The notes: generated by a model not told the origin, from the sequence alone. A stretch of 64,000 nt of DNA from Chryseobacterium sp. C-71 (GCF_020911865.1 NZ_CP087131.1:2728001-2792000), one strand, 5' to 3'; shown: positions 17,596-25,617, counted from the stretch's first letter. Program-made: numbers and translations.

Positions 17596-18987
17596 ATGAA
17601 TATAAAAAAATACTTAAGTATTGTAACAGGAGCTGCGTTTGCTGCAATTTCTCTTACTTCTTGTGTACAGAAAGACGAGTGGGAAACGCCACCTATCAAC
17701 TGTAACAACAAATTTGCTAATACTACGACAACATTGGCTGCTTTTAAAGCACAAGCACCAGCTACAGGTTATGTGCTAATTACTACAGACCAAATTTTTG
17801 ACGGTTACGTAACCTCTTCTGATGAAAACGGTAACTTTTATAAAACAATTTCTTTCCAAGATAAAGCTGAAAACCCAACGGCAGCATTACAAATTGAAGT
17901 TGATAAGGCAAGTAACTATGCAGACTTTCCGGTGGGAGCTCATATCAGAATCAATGCTAATGGTTTGAGATTAGGTACAGATAGAGGTGTTGTAAAAATA
18001 GGTTCTGTAGATCCTTCTTTCGACATCGGAAGAATTCCGGGAGTTTTGGTAAGCAGATATATTTCCGGAGTTTGTAATGGTAACGGACTTGAAGTTTTGC
18101 CTCTAAAACCAGTAGAACTTGCTAGTTTGGCTGCAGCTAAAGATGCGCAGTATATCAATATGTTGGTAACGGTTCCTAATGTACAGTTTGCTACCGGAGA
18201 CATTATCCCGGTAAATAAAACGTTTATTGATTATCTTGCAGGAGCAGGTGTTGATACAGACAGAACATTGGAAGATGCAACAGGAAACACTGTAACAGTG
18301 AGAAACTCTGGGTTTTTCTCAGAAGGTTCAAAACTATTGCCTAAAGGAAATGGTAATGCCACATTCGTAGTGAGCCGTTATATTTCAACATGGCAAATGC
18401 TGATCAGAAAAACCAGTGATCTTAATTTTGCAGGAACAAGGCTAGATTCTGCACCACCAAAAGGAGGTACTACTATTGCGTTCTCAGGAAGCTTCCTTGA
18501 AAACTTTGAAAGTTATGCTACAAACCCTACTAATTTAGAGGTTTATCCAAAATATGTGAACGACCCATTAATCGGAAACCGTTATTGGCAATTAAAAACA
18601 TTCAGCAGCAATAAATACATTCAGCTTTCTGCAAATGCAGGATCTGGTAGCTATGTAACATATTTTGCAGTGCCGATCGATTTTACAGCTGCAAGTCAGT
18701 TTAAATTTGATGTAAACGTAGGTTTCTTTAATGGTAATGCTTTGAAAGTTTATTATACTACCAATTACACTGCATTGAGTGACATCTCTACAGTTACGAA
18801 AACTGATATTACTTCAGAATTTACAATTCCTCAGGCTCCGGCTACTGGGTATGGAACATTAACTCCTGCAGGTACCTACAATATTCCTGCAACCTTAACT
18901 GGTAATGGATATATTCTTTTTGAATATACAGGTACTGCAGGTGGTGTGACAACTACACTGCAATTAGATAATATTCAGGCATTGTAA
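17596..18987 (+). CDS. DUF5689 lipoprotein
   Basis: This 463-residue lipoprotein has a signal peptide and lipobox, with Cys at LTSC|VQK (about residue 23). The N-terminal two thirds (about 40-275) match DUF5689, a Bacteroidota family with an OB-like fold. The last 170 residues start FLENFESYATNP and resemble the choice-of-anchor J or jelly-roll domains of surface proteins. It lies 24 bases after the TonB receptor in the same operon, so it probably binds ligand at the surface for that receptor, as SusD does for SusC. That partner role is inference. Confidence 0.85.
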   Translation: MNIKKYLSIVTGAAFAAISLTSCVQKDEWETPPINCNNKFANTTTTLAAFKAQAPATGYVLITTDQIFDGYVTSSDENGNFYKTISFQDKAENPTAALQIEVDKASNYADFPVGAHIRINANGLRLGTDRGVVKIGSVDPSFDIGRIPGVLVSRYISGVCNGNGLEVLPLKPVELASLAAAKDAQYINMLVTVPNVQFATGDIIPVNKTFIDYLAGAGVDTDRTLEDATGNTVTVRNSGFFSEGSKLLPKGNGNATFVVSRYISTWQMLIRKTSDLNFAGTRLDSAPPKGGTTIAFSGSFLENFESYATNPTNLEVYPKYVNDPLIGNRYWQLKTFSSNKYIQLSANAGSGSYVTYFAVPIDFTAASQFKFDVNVGFFNGNALKVYYTTNYTALSDISTVTKTDITSEFTIPQAPATGYGTLTPAGTYNIPATLTGNGYILFEYTGTAGGVTTTLQLDNIQAL

Positions 18988-19006
18988 TATTAGAAAATTT
19001 AAAAAG

Positions 19007-19041
19007 AAAAAGGAACTGCATTGATGTGGTTCCCTTTTTTT
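19007..19041 (+). terminator. Intrinsic terminator after the DUF5689 gene
   Basis: GGAAC pairs with GTTCC, extended by AAAAA/TTTTT with one bulged C, and ends in seven T residues. It closes the receptor operon. Confidence 0.8.
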
Positions 19042-19192
19042 GTTCATAGATTTATTTATCAGTAACCTATTATGATTTATCAAAGTAATGCTGTGTACTG
19101 AATTCGATTTCCAATAACATAAATTTAATGTAGATAATAAAAAAAACCACAGCAAAAAGCAGTGGTCATATAGTTTAAACTAAAAATTCTTA

Positions 19193-19663
19193 TTAAAAAG
19201 AAACCTCATTCACCTCTTTTCCTCTTTGGAAATTCATCGTTTTTTGAGATCCTTTGTAGGCAATATTTACAAGGTTAATTTGTTTTGGGAAGGCACTTAA
19301 AAGAATTGTATTTTTAATCTTCAAATTACTCACCTCCGAAACACCACTTGTTTCAAAATAGACCCATACAGTTTCTCCGCTTACCTGACTTCCTGTGAAA
19401 GTAAGGGTTTTGGGAGAACCATTTACATAAACATCAAAATTGTTGTTTACATATTTCTTGACTTCGGCTTCAAAACCTGCCGTGCTGCGGTTGATTTTGA
19501 TGGCATCCGAAATATGACTGGTATTCATCTTTGTTGTAAACTTCAGCGTTTTGCTGCCGTCAATATAATCGACTTTCGTCATTGATGAGAAGAAATCTGC
19601 CGCCATGAAACTCATGAGTACAAATAGTGATAGAACACCCGATATGTATAAAAATTTTTTCAT
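19193..19663 (-). CDS. Exported DUF6702-like protein
   Basis: This 156-residue protein has a signal-anchor or signal peptide (MKKFLYISGVLSLFVLMSFM). The rest, with KVDYIDGSKTLKFTTKMNTSHISDAI and a C-terminal QINLVNIAYKGSQKTMNFQR, fits the Bacteroidota family DUF6702, whose role is unknown. It is beta-rich and probably periplasmic. It starts with ATG 59 bases after the LOG-family gene's stop, so it may be the last gene of that transcript. Confidence 0.75.
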   Translation of the reverse strand: MKKFLYISGVLSLFVLMSFMAADFFSSMTKVDYIDGSKTLKFTTKMNTSHISDAIKINRSTAGFEAEVKKYVNNNFDVYVNGSPKTLTFTGSQVSGETVWVYFETSGVSEVSNLKIKNTILLSAFPKQINLVNIAYKGSQKTMNFQRGKEVNEVSF

Positions 19664-19722
19664 CTTAATTTATTGATTGTTAATCATCTTAGTAAATGTA
19701 GGTTGCTCAAATATAATGCCAA

Positions 19723-20475
19723 TTAAAAGTTAACATTCACTGCATACTTCTCATAAAAAGCTTTGATGTGTTCCACAGCTTCGTCTGCTGTATCTACCAC
19801 ACGGTAAAGCTCAAGATCATCTGCCGAAATCATTCCTTCTTTTAGCAAAGTATCTTTAAACCAACCAAGCAAACCGCCCCAAAACTCTGATCCCACCAAA
19901 ACGATAGGGAACTTTCCGATTTTATTGGTTTGAATTAAAGTAATCGCCTCCGTCAGTTCATCCAAAGTTCCAAAACCTCCCGGCATCACAATGAATCCCT
20001 GAGAATACTTTACAAACATCACTTTTCTTACGAAGAAATAATCGAAATTAAGCGAGTACATCTTATTGATGTAGGGATTGAAATGCTGTTCAAAGGGTAA
20101 ATCAATATTGAGGCCTATAGATTTTCCCTGCGCATTGAAAGCACCTTTGTTACCGGCTTCCATAATTCCCGGACCGCCCCCGGTGATGATTCCAAAACCT
20201 ATTTTGGTGATTTTCTCGGCAATTTCAGCTGCCATCTGATAATATTTACTTTCAGGCTTTAATCTTGCTGATCCGAAAATAGAAACACAGGGTCCAATTT
20301 TTGCCATTCTTTCATAGCCATCCACAAATTCTGCCATGATTTTGAAAACCATCCAGCTGTCTTTGGTTACGATCTCGTCCCATGTTTTTTGTCTGAAACT
20401 ATTGTGTAATATTGATTCGTTGATGTCTAATTCAGGATTTTGTAAACTTTCATCCCTGCTTCCTTCAATTCCCAT
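19723..20475 (-). CDS. LOG family (TIGR00730) Rossmann-fold protein
   Basis: This 250-residue protein carries the LOG signature: GGGPGIMEAGNKGA (about 100-113) and PGGFGTLDELTEA (about 155-167). LOG enzymes release a base from nucleoside 5'-monophosphates; in plants they activate cytokinins, and many bacterial members are uncharacterised. The N-terminal 50 residues are an extension before the Rossmann core. It starts with ATG 6 bases after the murU-like gene, so the two are almost surely co-transcribed. Confidence 0.9.
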   Translation of the reverse strand: MGIEGSRDESLQNPELDINESILHNSFRQKTWDEIVTKDSWMVFKIMAEFVDGYERMAKIGPCVSIFGSARLKPESKYYQMAAEIAEKITKIGFGIITGGGPGIMEAGNKGAFNAQGKSIGLNIDLPFEQHFNPYINKMYSLNFDYFFVRKVMFVKYSQGFIVMPGGFGTLDELTEAITLIQTNKIGKFPIVLVGSEFWGGLLGWFKDTLLKEGMISADDLELYRVVDTADEAVEHIKAFYEKYAVNVNF

Positions 20476-20481
20476 TGTCTT

Positions 20482-21195
20482 TTATTTAAAATATTTTTCG
20501 GCTTCTATTACAGATGCCGGTCTTCCTACATCGATAAGAATACTGTCGTGCAGAAACCCATGAATTTTTTCGGTCTGCATCAGATCCAGATATTCTTCCA
20601 TCACAGAAAATTTCCCTGTTCGTTTTATTTTGTCAAAAATAATCGGGTTAATGCAGTGTACACCACTGAATGCGTATGGCTTAAATCCCTTGTTAAACTC
20701 TGCCAATCGTTGTTCGCCTGTTTGCACATTAAGCCAACCCCTTAAAACCAAATCGTCATTGAACAACAATTTTCGCGAACTTTCTCTGTCTGATACTGCT
20801 AAAGTAGCAAAATCTTTAATCTTCTTGTGGTATTCTACTAAATTATTTATGTTAATGTCGGTAAGAATATCTGCATTCATGATGATAAAATCTTCACCAT
20901 GATCAAGGAATTTTTTAGCAAAAACCAAACCACCGCCAGTTTCCAAAAGTTCTTCAGACTCATCTGAAACTTCAATTTTACAATTGAAATTATTGTTTTT
21001 CTTTAGAAAATCTACGATTTGCTCACCAAAATGATGTACGTTAATCACAAAATCGGTAATTCCAAAACCTTTCAGATAGATAATATTTCTTTCCAAAAGC
21101 GGAATGCCGTTTACTTTAGCCAAAGCTTTCGGATGATGATCTGTAAAGGGTTTCAGTCGGGTTCCTTTTCCTGCTGCAAAAATTAATGTCTTCAT
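20482..21195 (-). CDS. murU: Nucleotidyltransferase, probable MurNAc-1-phosphate uridylyltransferase
   Basis: This 237-residue sugar nucleotidyltransferase opens with the family motif FAAGKGTRLKPFTDHHPKAL (residues 6-25), which binds nucleotide, and has metal-binding MNADILTD near residue 104. MurU of Pseudomonas turns MurNAc-1-phosphate and UTP into UDP-MurNAc, letting cells recycle wall sugar past the fosfomycin-sensitive steps. The assignment is supported by an AmgK-like kinase and a RapZ-type domain in the same gene run. Motifs alone would also allow another sugar-1-phosphate substrate. Confidence 0.82.
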   Translation of the reverse strand: MKTLIFAAGKGTRLKPFTDHHPKALAKVNGIPLLERNIIYLKGFGITDFVINVHHFGEQIVDFLKKNNNFNCKIEVSDESEELLETGGGLVFAKKFLDHGEDFIIMNADILTDININNLVEYHKKIKDFATLAVSDRESSRKLLFNDDLVLRGWLNVQTGEQRLAEFNKGFKPYAFSGVHCINPIIFDKIKRTGKFSVMEEYLDLMQTEKIHGFLHDSILIDVGRPASVIEAEKYFK

Positions 21196-21273
21196 TTTTA
21201 TTATTGATAATAGATGAATAATAATTGATAGAAATAAATAGTTTTTAAATAATCATTTATAAATTATCAATCA

Positions 21274-21684
21274 TCATTTATTATTTAGTTGGTGCTGTTC
21301 ATCGTGGTGCAGACTTACTTCTACCTGATGACCATATTTTTCTTCAATAAAATGAGCAATTTTGATGGCAGAATAAACCGATCTGTGTTGTCCGCCAGTG
21401 CATCCGAAGTTGATTTGTAAGTTTTCAAAACCTCTTCCCAAATAATTGTCGATATTAATGGAAACCATGCTTTTCACCAACTCTAAAAATTTGGGCATGT
21501 CGGTTTTCGTTTCAAGATATTCCTGAACACCGATGTCGTTTCCTGTCTGGATTTTATATTCTTCTACTCTTCCAGGGTTTAAAATTCCGCGGCAATCGAA
21601 GGTAAAACCGCCTCCGTTACCTGAATCGTCTTTGGGAATGCCTCCTTTTTTGTATGAAAAACTGTGGATGTCTATGTGTAGCAT
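21274..21684 (-). CDS. Stand-alone RapZ C-terminal-domain protein
   Basis: These 136 residues cover only the C-terminal domain of RapZ: the start HIDIHSFSYKKGG, the central FDCRGILNPGR, and the signature FGCTGGQHRSVYSA (about 100-113). In E. coli this domain senses glucosamine-6-phosphate. No N-terminal P-loop domain is present. In many Bacteroidota the domain is fused behind an AmgK-like kinase; here it is a separate ORF with its own ATG, split from the kinase (22224-23243) by a GxxExxY gene. It may sense or handle wall-sugar intermediates. Confidence 0.88.
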   Translation of the reverse strand: MLHIDIHSFSYKKGGIPKDDSGNGGGFTFDCRGILNPGRVEEYKIQTGNDIGVQEYLETKTDMPKFLELVKSMVSINIDNYLGRGFENLQINFGCTGGQHRSVYSAIKIAHFIEEKYGHQVEVSLHHDEQHQLNNK

Positions 21685-21785
21685 ATTTTATTTTTTTATA
21701 ATTGATTACTATAACTTATTATTTGAACCATTAAGATTCTATTAAGGAGTTAAGTTTAATTAAGCTTTTTGATAAATCAAAAGAT

Positions 21786-22193
21786 TTAGTTGGGGAGTTC
21801 TTTGAAATATTCATTGACAAAAGGTCGCAATGATTTTGTGATATTATCGGTGAAAAAATTAATTAATAGTCCTTGTGGTTTTTTTAGAACTTTCATGTAA
21901 GTTAAAAGTTGAGCCTCATGAATTGGTAATATTTCTTCCACCGCTTTAAGTTCTAAAATAATCAAATCGTTAACTAGTAAATCAACTACTAACTTTGTTT
22001 CAATGGTCACTCCTTCATAATTAATGGTAGTGTAAAGTTGCTGTTTTACATCGTAACCATTTTTTAATAATTCAATTTTCAAACATTCTTCATACATGCT
22101 TTCCAATAAACCAGGTCCTAATGTTTTATGGACTTTTATTGCAAGTCCAGTGATTTCATATGATAATTGAGTAACATCCTTTTTTGTTATCAT
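21786..22193 (-). CDS. GxxExxY protein (PD-(D/E)XK_3 family)
   Basis: This 135-residue protein has the name-giving motif in GPGLLESMYEECL (Gly, Glu, Tyr at about residues 28-35) and a nuclease-type core, VVDLLVNDLIILELKAVEE, with Asp, Glu and Lys in PD-(D/E)XK order. The family is small and widespread in Bacteroidota, often alone between genes. Its function is unknown. Here it lies between the kinase and the RapZ-domain gene of a wall-recycling run, with gaps of about 30 bases on one side and 101 on the other, which suggests a later insertion. Confidence 0.88.
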   Translation of the reverse strand: MITKKDVTQLSYEITGLAIKVHKTLGPGLLESMYEECLKIELLKNGYDVKQQLYTTINYEGVTIETKLVVDLLVNDLIILELKAVEEILPIHEAQLLTYMKVLKKPQGLLINFFTDNITKSLRPFVNEYFKELPN

Positions 22194-22223
22194 TCTTAAT
22201 AATCTTAACTTCTTAAATCAATC

Positions 22224-23243
22224 TTAATGGTTCAGTATCTCTTCAATTTTAGATTTTGTTTTATTTAAACTCAATTGATTGATTACTTTTTTCAACTCAG
22301 GATAATTTTTCATTTCTTCCCAATTGTTTGAAAATGCTGTAATATTTTCGATTCCTTTGCCGATGCTTGCAATGAAATGTTGCTTTTTCTGGATCAGACC
22401 ACGGAAACCATAAGCTCCCAAAACCTGTAAAAATCTCATTAATTGAATTGGTTTAACCGAATTCTTTAGTTGAGATTGAATTTCTTTATTTTCAAACTGT
22501 TCAATGTAAAATTCGAGCATTTCGTTTTTAAAATCTTCAGAAAAATTCGCTTTTGCCTGAAACAGAAAAGAAATCACATCGTACATCAAAGGGCCTTTCA
22601 TTGCCGATTGATAATCAATAAATGAAACTTCATTCTTGTCATTCACCATAATATTCCTTGCTTGGAAATCACGAATCATTAAACCTTTTGGCTCAAGATT
22701 TTCGATGAGGTTGACGAGTTTTTTGAATTCTTTTAATAAAGTAGATTTATGATATTCCAACTCCAAAACATCAGCAATAAAATTTTTGAAATAGTATAAA
22801 TCGTGCATGACAGGTAATTCATCATAACTTTCATATTCGAAAGTCTGGGTAAAATCTATTTTGTCCTGTGTGAGAATTTGCAGATTAAAAAGTTTTTCTA
22901 AAGTCTGTCTTACCAAAAATTGTACATTTTCTGATAAACTTTCTTTCGCAATGATATCTGAAAAAGTTTGACTTCCCAAAAACTCCTGGATGTAGATTTT
23001 CCTGTCATTAGAAACTGTAAATATTTGCGGAGTATTGAGATTTAAATCTGAAAAGATTTTTGAAAAGTAAAGAAAACTCTCATTCTCCGGAATGTTTTCG
23101 TTGTAGGTAATGATATATTTTCCGGTTTGATTTTGAGCCAGAAAATTGACTCTTGCAGAACCGCTTTGAGCTAATGTGACAAATTCAGTTGATTTTTCGC
23201 CAAAATGGTTTTCAAAAAATCTTTTTGCGTTTTCAGAAGTCAT
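22224..23243 (-). CDS. amgK: Phosphotransferase, probable N-acetylmuramate kinase (AmgK-like)
   Basis: This aminoglycoside-phosphotransferase-fold kinase has 339 residues. The catalytic loop is RDFQARNIMV (Asp and Asn, near residues 196-205) and the metal-binding motif is FIDYQ. AmgK phosphorylates MurNAc at C1, the substrate for MurU, whose homolog lies 1 kb downstream. The ATG at 23243 is chosen over TTG at 23255, because a TATATTTG box covers the latter. Other kinases of this fold act on other sugars, so the neighbour is the main evidence. Confidence 0.8.
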   Translation of the reverse strand: MTSENAKRFFENHFGEKSTEFVTLAQSGSARVNFLAQNQTGKYIITYNENIPENESFLYFSKIFSDLNLNTPQIFTVSNDRKIYIQEFLGSQTFSDIIAKESLSENVQFLVRQTLEKLFNLQILTQDKIDFTQTFEYESYDELPVMHDLYYFKNFIADVLELEYHKSTLLKEFKKLVNLIENLEPKGLMIRDFQARNIMVNDKNEVSFIDYQSAMKGPLMYDVISFLFQAKANFSEDFKNEMLEFYIEQFENKEIQSQLKNSVKPIQLMRFLQVLGAYGFRGLIQKKQHFIASIGKGIENITAFSNNWEEMKNYPELKKVINQLSLNKTKSKIEEILNH

Positions 23244-23252
23244 AATATGAAA

Positions 23253-23260
23253 CAAATATA
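23253..23260 (-). promoter_or_regulatory. Candidate -7 box for the AmgK-like gene
   Basis: On the minus strand TATATTTG ends 10 bases before the A of the ATG at 23243. It lies only 20 bases from the divergent xrtF box, so the two transcription starts compete for the same DNA. Confidence 0.45.
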
Positions 23261-23280
23261 CTAATTTACAGTTGAATTTT

Positions 23281-23288
23281 TATCTTTG
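23281..23288 (+). promoter_or_regulatory. xrtF -7 box
   Basis: TATCTTTG ends 5 bases before the A of the xrtF ATG at 23293, as in the dnaB and MFS genes. It overlaps an alternative upstream TTG start (23272), which argues against that start. Confidence 0.5.
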
Positions 23289-23292
23289 CATT

Positions 23293-23823
23293 ATGCTAAA
23301 GGACTTTAAGCCTGTTTTGGGAATTCTGTTGCGATTCATCATCATTTATTTGGTGCTGCTTTTTGGGTATCAGTTTTATCTGAACAGCTTTAAAGCACAA
23401 GGGCTAGATCCTTTTTCCCGGTTGATTGCTGATCATGTTGTACTTCTGCAGAATGCATTAAATTATCCTTCACGACTGTATGATGATATTCCTAATGAGC
23501 AGATGTATTTTTACGTTAAAAATAAGACGGTAACGAGAATGGTGGAAGGTTGTAATGCTGTTTCTGTAATAATTCTTTTTATAGCTTTTGTTTTTGCTTT
23601 TTATAAAGGAACTAAAACATTCGTGTTTGTTTTGGCTGGGCTTGTTGCGCTTTACATTATGAATGTTTTGAGAATTGTTGTACTAAATATTGTAACCCGA
23701 GATTATCCAGAATATAATAAAATAGCGCATGATTATTTTTTTCCTGCAGTTATTTATGGGAGTGTAGTAATTCTTTGGCTTGTATGGATTAAATTTTTTG
23801 CCTTAAAAAATGAAAATTCTTAA
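23293..23823 (+). CDS. xrtF: Exosortase F
   Basis: This membrane transpeptidase of the exosortase/archaeosortase superfamily has about 176 residues and five or more membrane helices. The three catalytic residues sit in MVEGCNAVSVI (Cys), MNVLRIVVLNI (Arg) and IAHDYFFPAVI (His). XrtF is the Flavobacteriia subgroup; exosortases cleave and re-anchor proteins with a C-terminal sorting tail. The partner gene overlaps its end by 14 bases, which supports a coupled pair. No obvious XrtF substrate was recognised in the window. Confidence 0.92.
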   Translation: MLKDFKPVLGILLRFIIIYLVLLFGYQFYLNSFKAQGLDPFSRLIADHVVLLQNALNYPSRLYDDIPNEQMYFYVKNKTVTRMVEGCNAVSVIILFIAFVFAFYKGTKTFVFVLAGLVALYIMNVLRIVVLNIVTRDYPEYNKIAHDYFFPAVIYGSVVILWLVWIKFFALKNENS

Positions 23824-24256
23824 TTGGTTCTTAATTGCTGTCGGAGTTTGTGGGCTTTTCGGTGTAAGAATACTTGAAGACCGTATTTTTTATGATCCCT
23901 TTCTCGATTATTTTCACATAGCGAATAAAAATATTCCTCTTCCTGAATTTGAATGGTTGAAATTGATTTTCAGTCATGTTTTCAGATTTATTTTAAACCT
24001 TTTTTTCTCATGTCTTATCATTCATTTTTTGTTTAAAAATAAACATTGGACGATACAAGGAGCCCTTTTAATCTCAATTATTTTTGTCATAACTTTCCCT
24101 ATTTACATATATTGTATTCATGATAAGTTTCAAATAGGATATCTTTTTTCTTTTTATATGAGAAGATTTGTGATACAGCCTTTGATTTTGCTTTTGATTG
24201 TTCCGCTGTTTTATTACAGGAAGCAGATGTTACTTAGAAGCGACCAAAGTTTATAA
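23810..24256 (+). CDS. Exosortase F system-associated membrane protein
   Basis: This 148-residue protein has about four membrane helices and a basic C-terminal tail. It overlaps the end of xrtF by 14 bases in another frame, typical of translational coupling. In Flavobacteriia a small membrane protein of this type follows xrtF consistently and carries the name exosortase F system-associated protein. The gene order is the strongest evidence; its role (chaperone, partner or regulator) is unknown. Confidence 0.85.
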   Translation: MKILNWFLIAVGVCGLFGVRILEDRIFYDPFLDYFHIANKNIPLPEFEWLKLIFSHVFRFILNLFFSCLIIHFLFKNKHWTIQGALLISIIFVITFPIYIYCIHDKFQIGYLFSFYMRRFVIQPLILLLIVPLFYYRKQMLLRSDQSL

Positions 24257-24299
24257 AAGCTAAATTCCTAAGTTGAATTATAAGGAATTGATTTCTAAA

Positions 24300-24475
24300 T
24301 AACGGTGCATCGAAGATTTGAACCTGTACACCTTTCTTTAATCATATTGAGGAAACGTTGTGATAGCCTGGATCGCAGCGGTTACCCCACAGCAAGCGTT
24401 GGCAGATTAGAGTAGCTATAGGTAAGCGGCAGTGTGAGGAGTATGAGCGGAGAGCCGGAAATAGCTCCTAAAAAT
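24300..24475. repeat. GC-richer intergenic element, resembling a dispersed Flavobacteriia repeat
   Basis: This region between two converging genes (24256 and 24498) is much richer in G and C than the gaps around it. On the minus strand it starts AGGAGCTATTTCCGG then CTCTCCGCTCATACTCC, and later has CCGCTGCGATCCAGGCTA. I recall the pairing AGGAGCTATTTCC...TCCGCT with CCGCT...AGGCTA from a repeat scattered between genes of Flavobacterium and Chryseobacterium. No ORF or clear terminator is seen, and only one copy is in this window. Confidence 0.45.
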
Positions 24476-24497
24476 ACTATTACTTGAAGTCAAAAAA

Positions 24498-25493
24498 CTA
24501 GTTAATTGTATGCTTTTCAACTCTAGTCACATTTTCTGCAGTCCATTTTACTTTTTTAGTAAAAGGTTTTTCACGAACGGGGCAGTCCATAATCTGACAA
24601 ACGGGGCAGGAAATCGGTCTGCAGTCATCCATGTGGAAATTAAATTCAACCGTTCTTTTTGTGTTTTTGGCTAAAAGGAGAATGACTTTTTCCATTTCGT
24701 TATGAGCATCCCGAAGGCTGTAATACCAAGGCAGAGTGATGTGGGCATCGATGTGGAGAGAGGCGCCAAATTGCTGGATTTTCATGTTGTGAATGTCGAT
24801 CCATTCTGTATGTCTGTTTTTTTCTAATAGATCGATGATGCTGTTGAGAAGTTCTGGATTTTGCTCATCCATAATTCCGCTTAATGATTTGCGGACGATT
24901 TTGTAACCTACAAATATGATGTAGAAGCCAAAAATAAGGGCAACGACAGAGTCTATCCAGTAGATTTTGGTGAAATATACAATAATCAAACTTACCACCA
25001 CGCCTAAAGTAGTAAATGTATCAGATTGTAAGTGTTTTCCGGAGGCGATAAGAACCAATGAGTTTTCTTTTTTGCCCTTTTTAATGGAGATATATCCTAA
25101 TAAATAATTAACGAGTGCAGTAACTGCGATGATTGCAATTCCCCAATCGAGACCTTTCAAAACTCTTCCTGTAACCAAACTGTTGATGCCTTCGTAGATA
25201 ATCATAATTCCTGCAATGGCAATCAACGCACCTTCTATTCCGGCGGTGACAAATTCTACTTTACCGTGACCGTAGGGATGGTCTTCGTCTTTGGGTTTTG
25301 AGGCGAGATGCAGAGAGTACAATCCCATAAAAGCGCTGATGACATTCACTATACTTTCCATGGCATCAGAAAATACGGCATCAGAATTTGTGAGTTTCCA
25401 TGCGATAATTTTTCCGACGAATAAAATAATCCCAAAAACGGCTATTAACCTTTGGAAACCTATTTTATCTTGATTCGTATTTTTTGTTGTCAT
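24498..25493 (-). CDS. Cation diffusion facilitator (CDF) family transporter
   Basis: This 331-residue protein exports divalent metals (Zn, Fe, Mn, Co or Cd) by proton exchange. Six membrane helices lie in residues 12-210; metal-binding residues are in the helix with SDAMESIVN (Asp near 41) and in the fifth helix with HLQSDTFTT. The cytoplasmic C-terminal domain follows (from about 215). Its tail is unusual in having a Cys cluster, DDCRPISCPVCQIMDCP, which could bind metal. The start is ATG and the neighbours give no hint about which metal it carries. Confidence 0.92.
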   Translation of the reverse strand: MTTKNTNQDKIGFQRLIAVFGIILFVGKIIAWKLTNSDAVFSDAMESIVNVISAFMGLYSLHLASKPKDEDHPYGHGKVEFVTAGIEGALIAIAGIMIIYEGINSLVTGRVLKGLDWGIAIIAVTALVNYLLGYISIKKGKKENSLVLIASGKHLQSDTFTTLGVVVSLIIVYFTKIYWIDSVVALIFGFYIIFVGYKIVRKSLSGIMDEQNPELLNSIIDLLEKNRHTEWIDIHNMKIQQFGASLHIDAHITLPWYYSLRDAHNEMEKVILLLAKNTKRTVEFNFHMDDCRPISCPVCQIMDCPVREKPFTKKVKWTAENVTRVEKHTIN

Positions 25494-25617
25494 TTTTTTA
25501 TCAGTTTATACATCTTTTATGATGCTTTCTTGATAGGATTTTATCCTATCCTTTGTTAAATCGTCACTAAAGCTAAAGACCAAAAGCCAGTTGCTAGAAG
25601 CTTCTTTCTTCGATAAA

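Noticed and set aside
21196..21273. AT-rich near-inverted repeats between the murU-like and RapZ-domain genes
   Set aside because: They are imperfect, made of AAT/ATT runs, and could arise from base composition alone.
24300..24350. tRNA-like 3' fragment: on the minus strand GGTTCAAATCTTCGATGCACC resembles a T-arm and acceptor end
   Set aside because: The T-stem does not pair (ACAGG against CTTCG) and no anticodon or D arm lies upstream, so it is not a tRNA. It may be a chance B-box or part of the repeat.
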